NCBI RefSeq assembly: GCF_964340395.1
Contig: NC_135565.1
Coordinates: 20,798,709 to 20,862,708 of the forward strand
Direction: 5' to 3'
From: Glandiceps talaboti
Lineage: Eukaryota; Hemichordata; Enteropneusta; Spengelidae
DNA length: 64,000 nucleotides
Shown here piece by piece: positions 62,433-64,000 of this stretch (positions within the stretch are counted from its first letter, which is position 1; each line of letters starts with the position of its first letter). The notes beneath the pieces were generated by a model. The model did not search any database. It was not told where the DNA came from and worked only from the letters and a program-made list of their open reading frames with translations. The translations under genes and the position numbers were made by a program.

Positions 62433-64000
62433 TTATACATTGGAGTTCAATAGAAAGAGGCCAAAGTAAGTTGATTCTTGATGATTATCCAGTGTCATTG
62501 ATTCATACGGTAGATACACCTTCATGTATATTCTATCACCCTCTCTAAATTTGAAGATTCCAGAATGATAAGCTGAATAATAGGAGTCTATTAACGACTC
62601 TTTCTCTGTATAAGTGCTTTTCAGTAAAGTAATAGGATCTTGATAAGCATCCGTTTCTGGGGAAAAGAAAGAAATAATTAGTTATTCGAGTTTCTCCAAA
62701 TGTCAAAGGATAAAATAAAATATGTCAGTTTGGTCACGAATGGCCAATACGTCCTAGCATGGACTATACATGCGTCATGGCGTTCAGCAAAGAGCAAAAC
62801 AACACTCCTATCTTAAAGACTGGTTCTAACCCGCATTGGATCTAAGTTTCACAGATTATATGCGTTCCAAACAACGAATATAAGCTAACCTACCTGCATT
62901 CGTGAATGACTAATGCGACAACACTATTGCAGCTATACTAACTGTCATTTTGATTATTTTAATTTTCGAGGACGACAGCGAAATTAAAAAAACAACAACC
63001 CATAATGGCATTTAGGATAGCTAAATTGGTGTTGAAACAATAGTCGTTCAAGACTACAGAAAAGCTAGATGTAAGCTAATGACTGAATGGCATAAGTAAC
63101 ACGTACGTAAATGTTGACATGGGATTACATCGTAGAACGACTCGATACAATATTGTAAAATAGCAAGTGATGTCACAGGTATAATTTGTTTGTCATCACA
63201 TGTCATACTACGGTTACCAATGTAATCCCCACGTCATACAAAAGCGAGGGCTATTTTCTATTATATCTGCAAATCAGTCTTACCTAAGACTGTGTAATGC
63301 AAGTAATACGTCATATCCTGCCTTCGACTATTGTCTATGCTTTCGTCTTTGAAATATGCCTGAAAGAGAAGAATAGAATATATCATGAAAATATTTAAGT
63401 TCAGGCATGGGTAATACAGCAGTTTAGCAAATCACATAATTTGTGTAAAAAAACTGATCATATATTTTAAAAGGTCGCAAATTACGGTAGAGTAAGTTGC
63501 ATGGCTATTCCCATTCCAAAGTACAAAGTGCGTTTTTACACTAGGAATATTTAAAACACTAATCATAATTAATTAACTAATTAATTAATCAACAATGAAT
63601 TTTAATTAATGTTGACAGTCATACAGTTATAGATACACTGTTGTTATTACTATTATAACAAAGATATAGATATATAACACTGATATAAATATTATCCCAT
63701 AATTCGATTAGTGTCAGAGTTTATCGTAAAGTAATGAGCAAGTTTGTTGTTGGTCTAAATCACTCTCACTTAACTTGAAGTGGCCATATGGATGACAAAT
63801 GGGTATTTTTGGATTTCAAATTCTGAAGACAACTATCTGTTTCTGTACTTGAAAAAAATATGTGAGACAACATGACATAGACCAAGTCCTTGTTTGTCAC
63901 TCAAGAAATTGCGGAAAATAAAAAATGTGTAAATTATGTGTTACTGTACCTACAATAAGAACATTTTTATACATTGTTTACCTGTTTGTGATATTGAGTT
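62433..64000 (-). CDS. TNF-superfamily ligand, gene 4 (3' part, minus strand)
   Basis: Only the last exons are in the window: exon 64000-63982 (cut by the edge), exon 63359-63284 and the last exon 62656-62433, with junction phases 0 and 1 exactly as in genes 1 and 2. The peptide AYFKDESIDNSRRQD ... YLHYTVLG corresponds to their fifth exon. The final exon carries the same [22 protein letters not shown] and QESTYFGLFLL landmarks of the TNF homology domain C-terminus. It is more diverged from genes 1 and 2 than they are from each other, and lies in opposite orientation about 40 kb away. The N-terminal anchor and stalk must lie beyond the right edge. Confidence 0.85.

Overview
This window is a stretch of nuclear genome from an invertebrate animal (a bilaterian; phylum not decided). 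It is AT-rich, has GT-AG introns of about 0.4-3.2 kb, type II membrane-protein genes typical of metazoans, very dense and long microsatellites, foldback/MITE-like elements and possible hammerhead-ribozyme relics. No bacterial operons, phage genes or CRISPR arrays are present.

The left half is a gene cluster. Two intact six-exon TNF-superfamily ligand genes lie head to tail (3127-9974 and 15006-22606, plus strand). They share exon order, intron phases (0,1,1,0,1) and an almost identical C-terminal TNF homology domain. A third paralogue (27186-29534, plus) keeps the same N-terminal membrane anchor/stalk exon, the same first intron phases and a recognisably related promoter. Its third exon, however, encodes a second membrane span and the frame then stops, so it has no TNF domain. 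A fourth TNF gene enters from the right edge on the minus strand (62433-64000; only its last exons are in the window). All exon joins were worked out by hand, and the coding sums are exact multiples of three for the complete genes.

Between these genes lie two unrelated Golgi-type sulfotransferase genes arranged tail to tail. The plus-strand one (31861-35067) has a separate membrane-anchor exon and a large catalytic exon. The minus-strand one (38880-36384) belongs to the galactose-3-O-sulfotransferase/cerebroside sulfotransferase family, again with a separate anchor exon.

From 39 to 62 kb I find no convincing intact gene. This region holds a 54-bp satellite array, large blocks of pentanucleotide and tetranucleotide repeats, at least one TIR element, a foldback element, two likely LINE 3' ends, a repeated hairpin cassette, one isolated coding-looking exon inside an inverted duplication, and a tRNA-like sequence.

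The most interesting items are the TNF paralogue that has swapped its ligand domain for a second membrane segment, the conserved promoter block of genes 2 and 3, the cysteine-paired stalk motif shared by the cluster, and the scattered hammerhead-like motifs next to microsatellites. Functional statements are inferences from sequence; no database search was possible.
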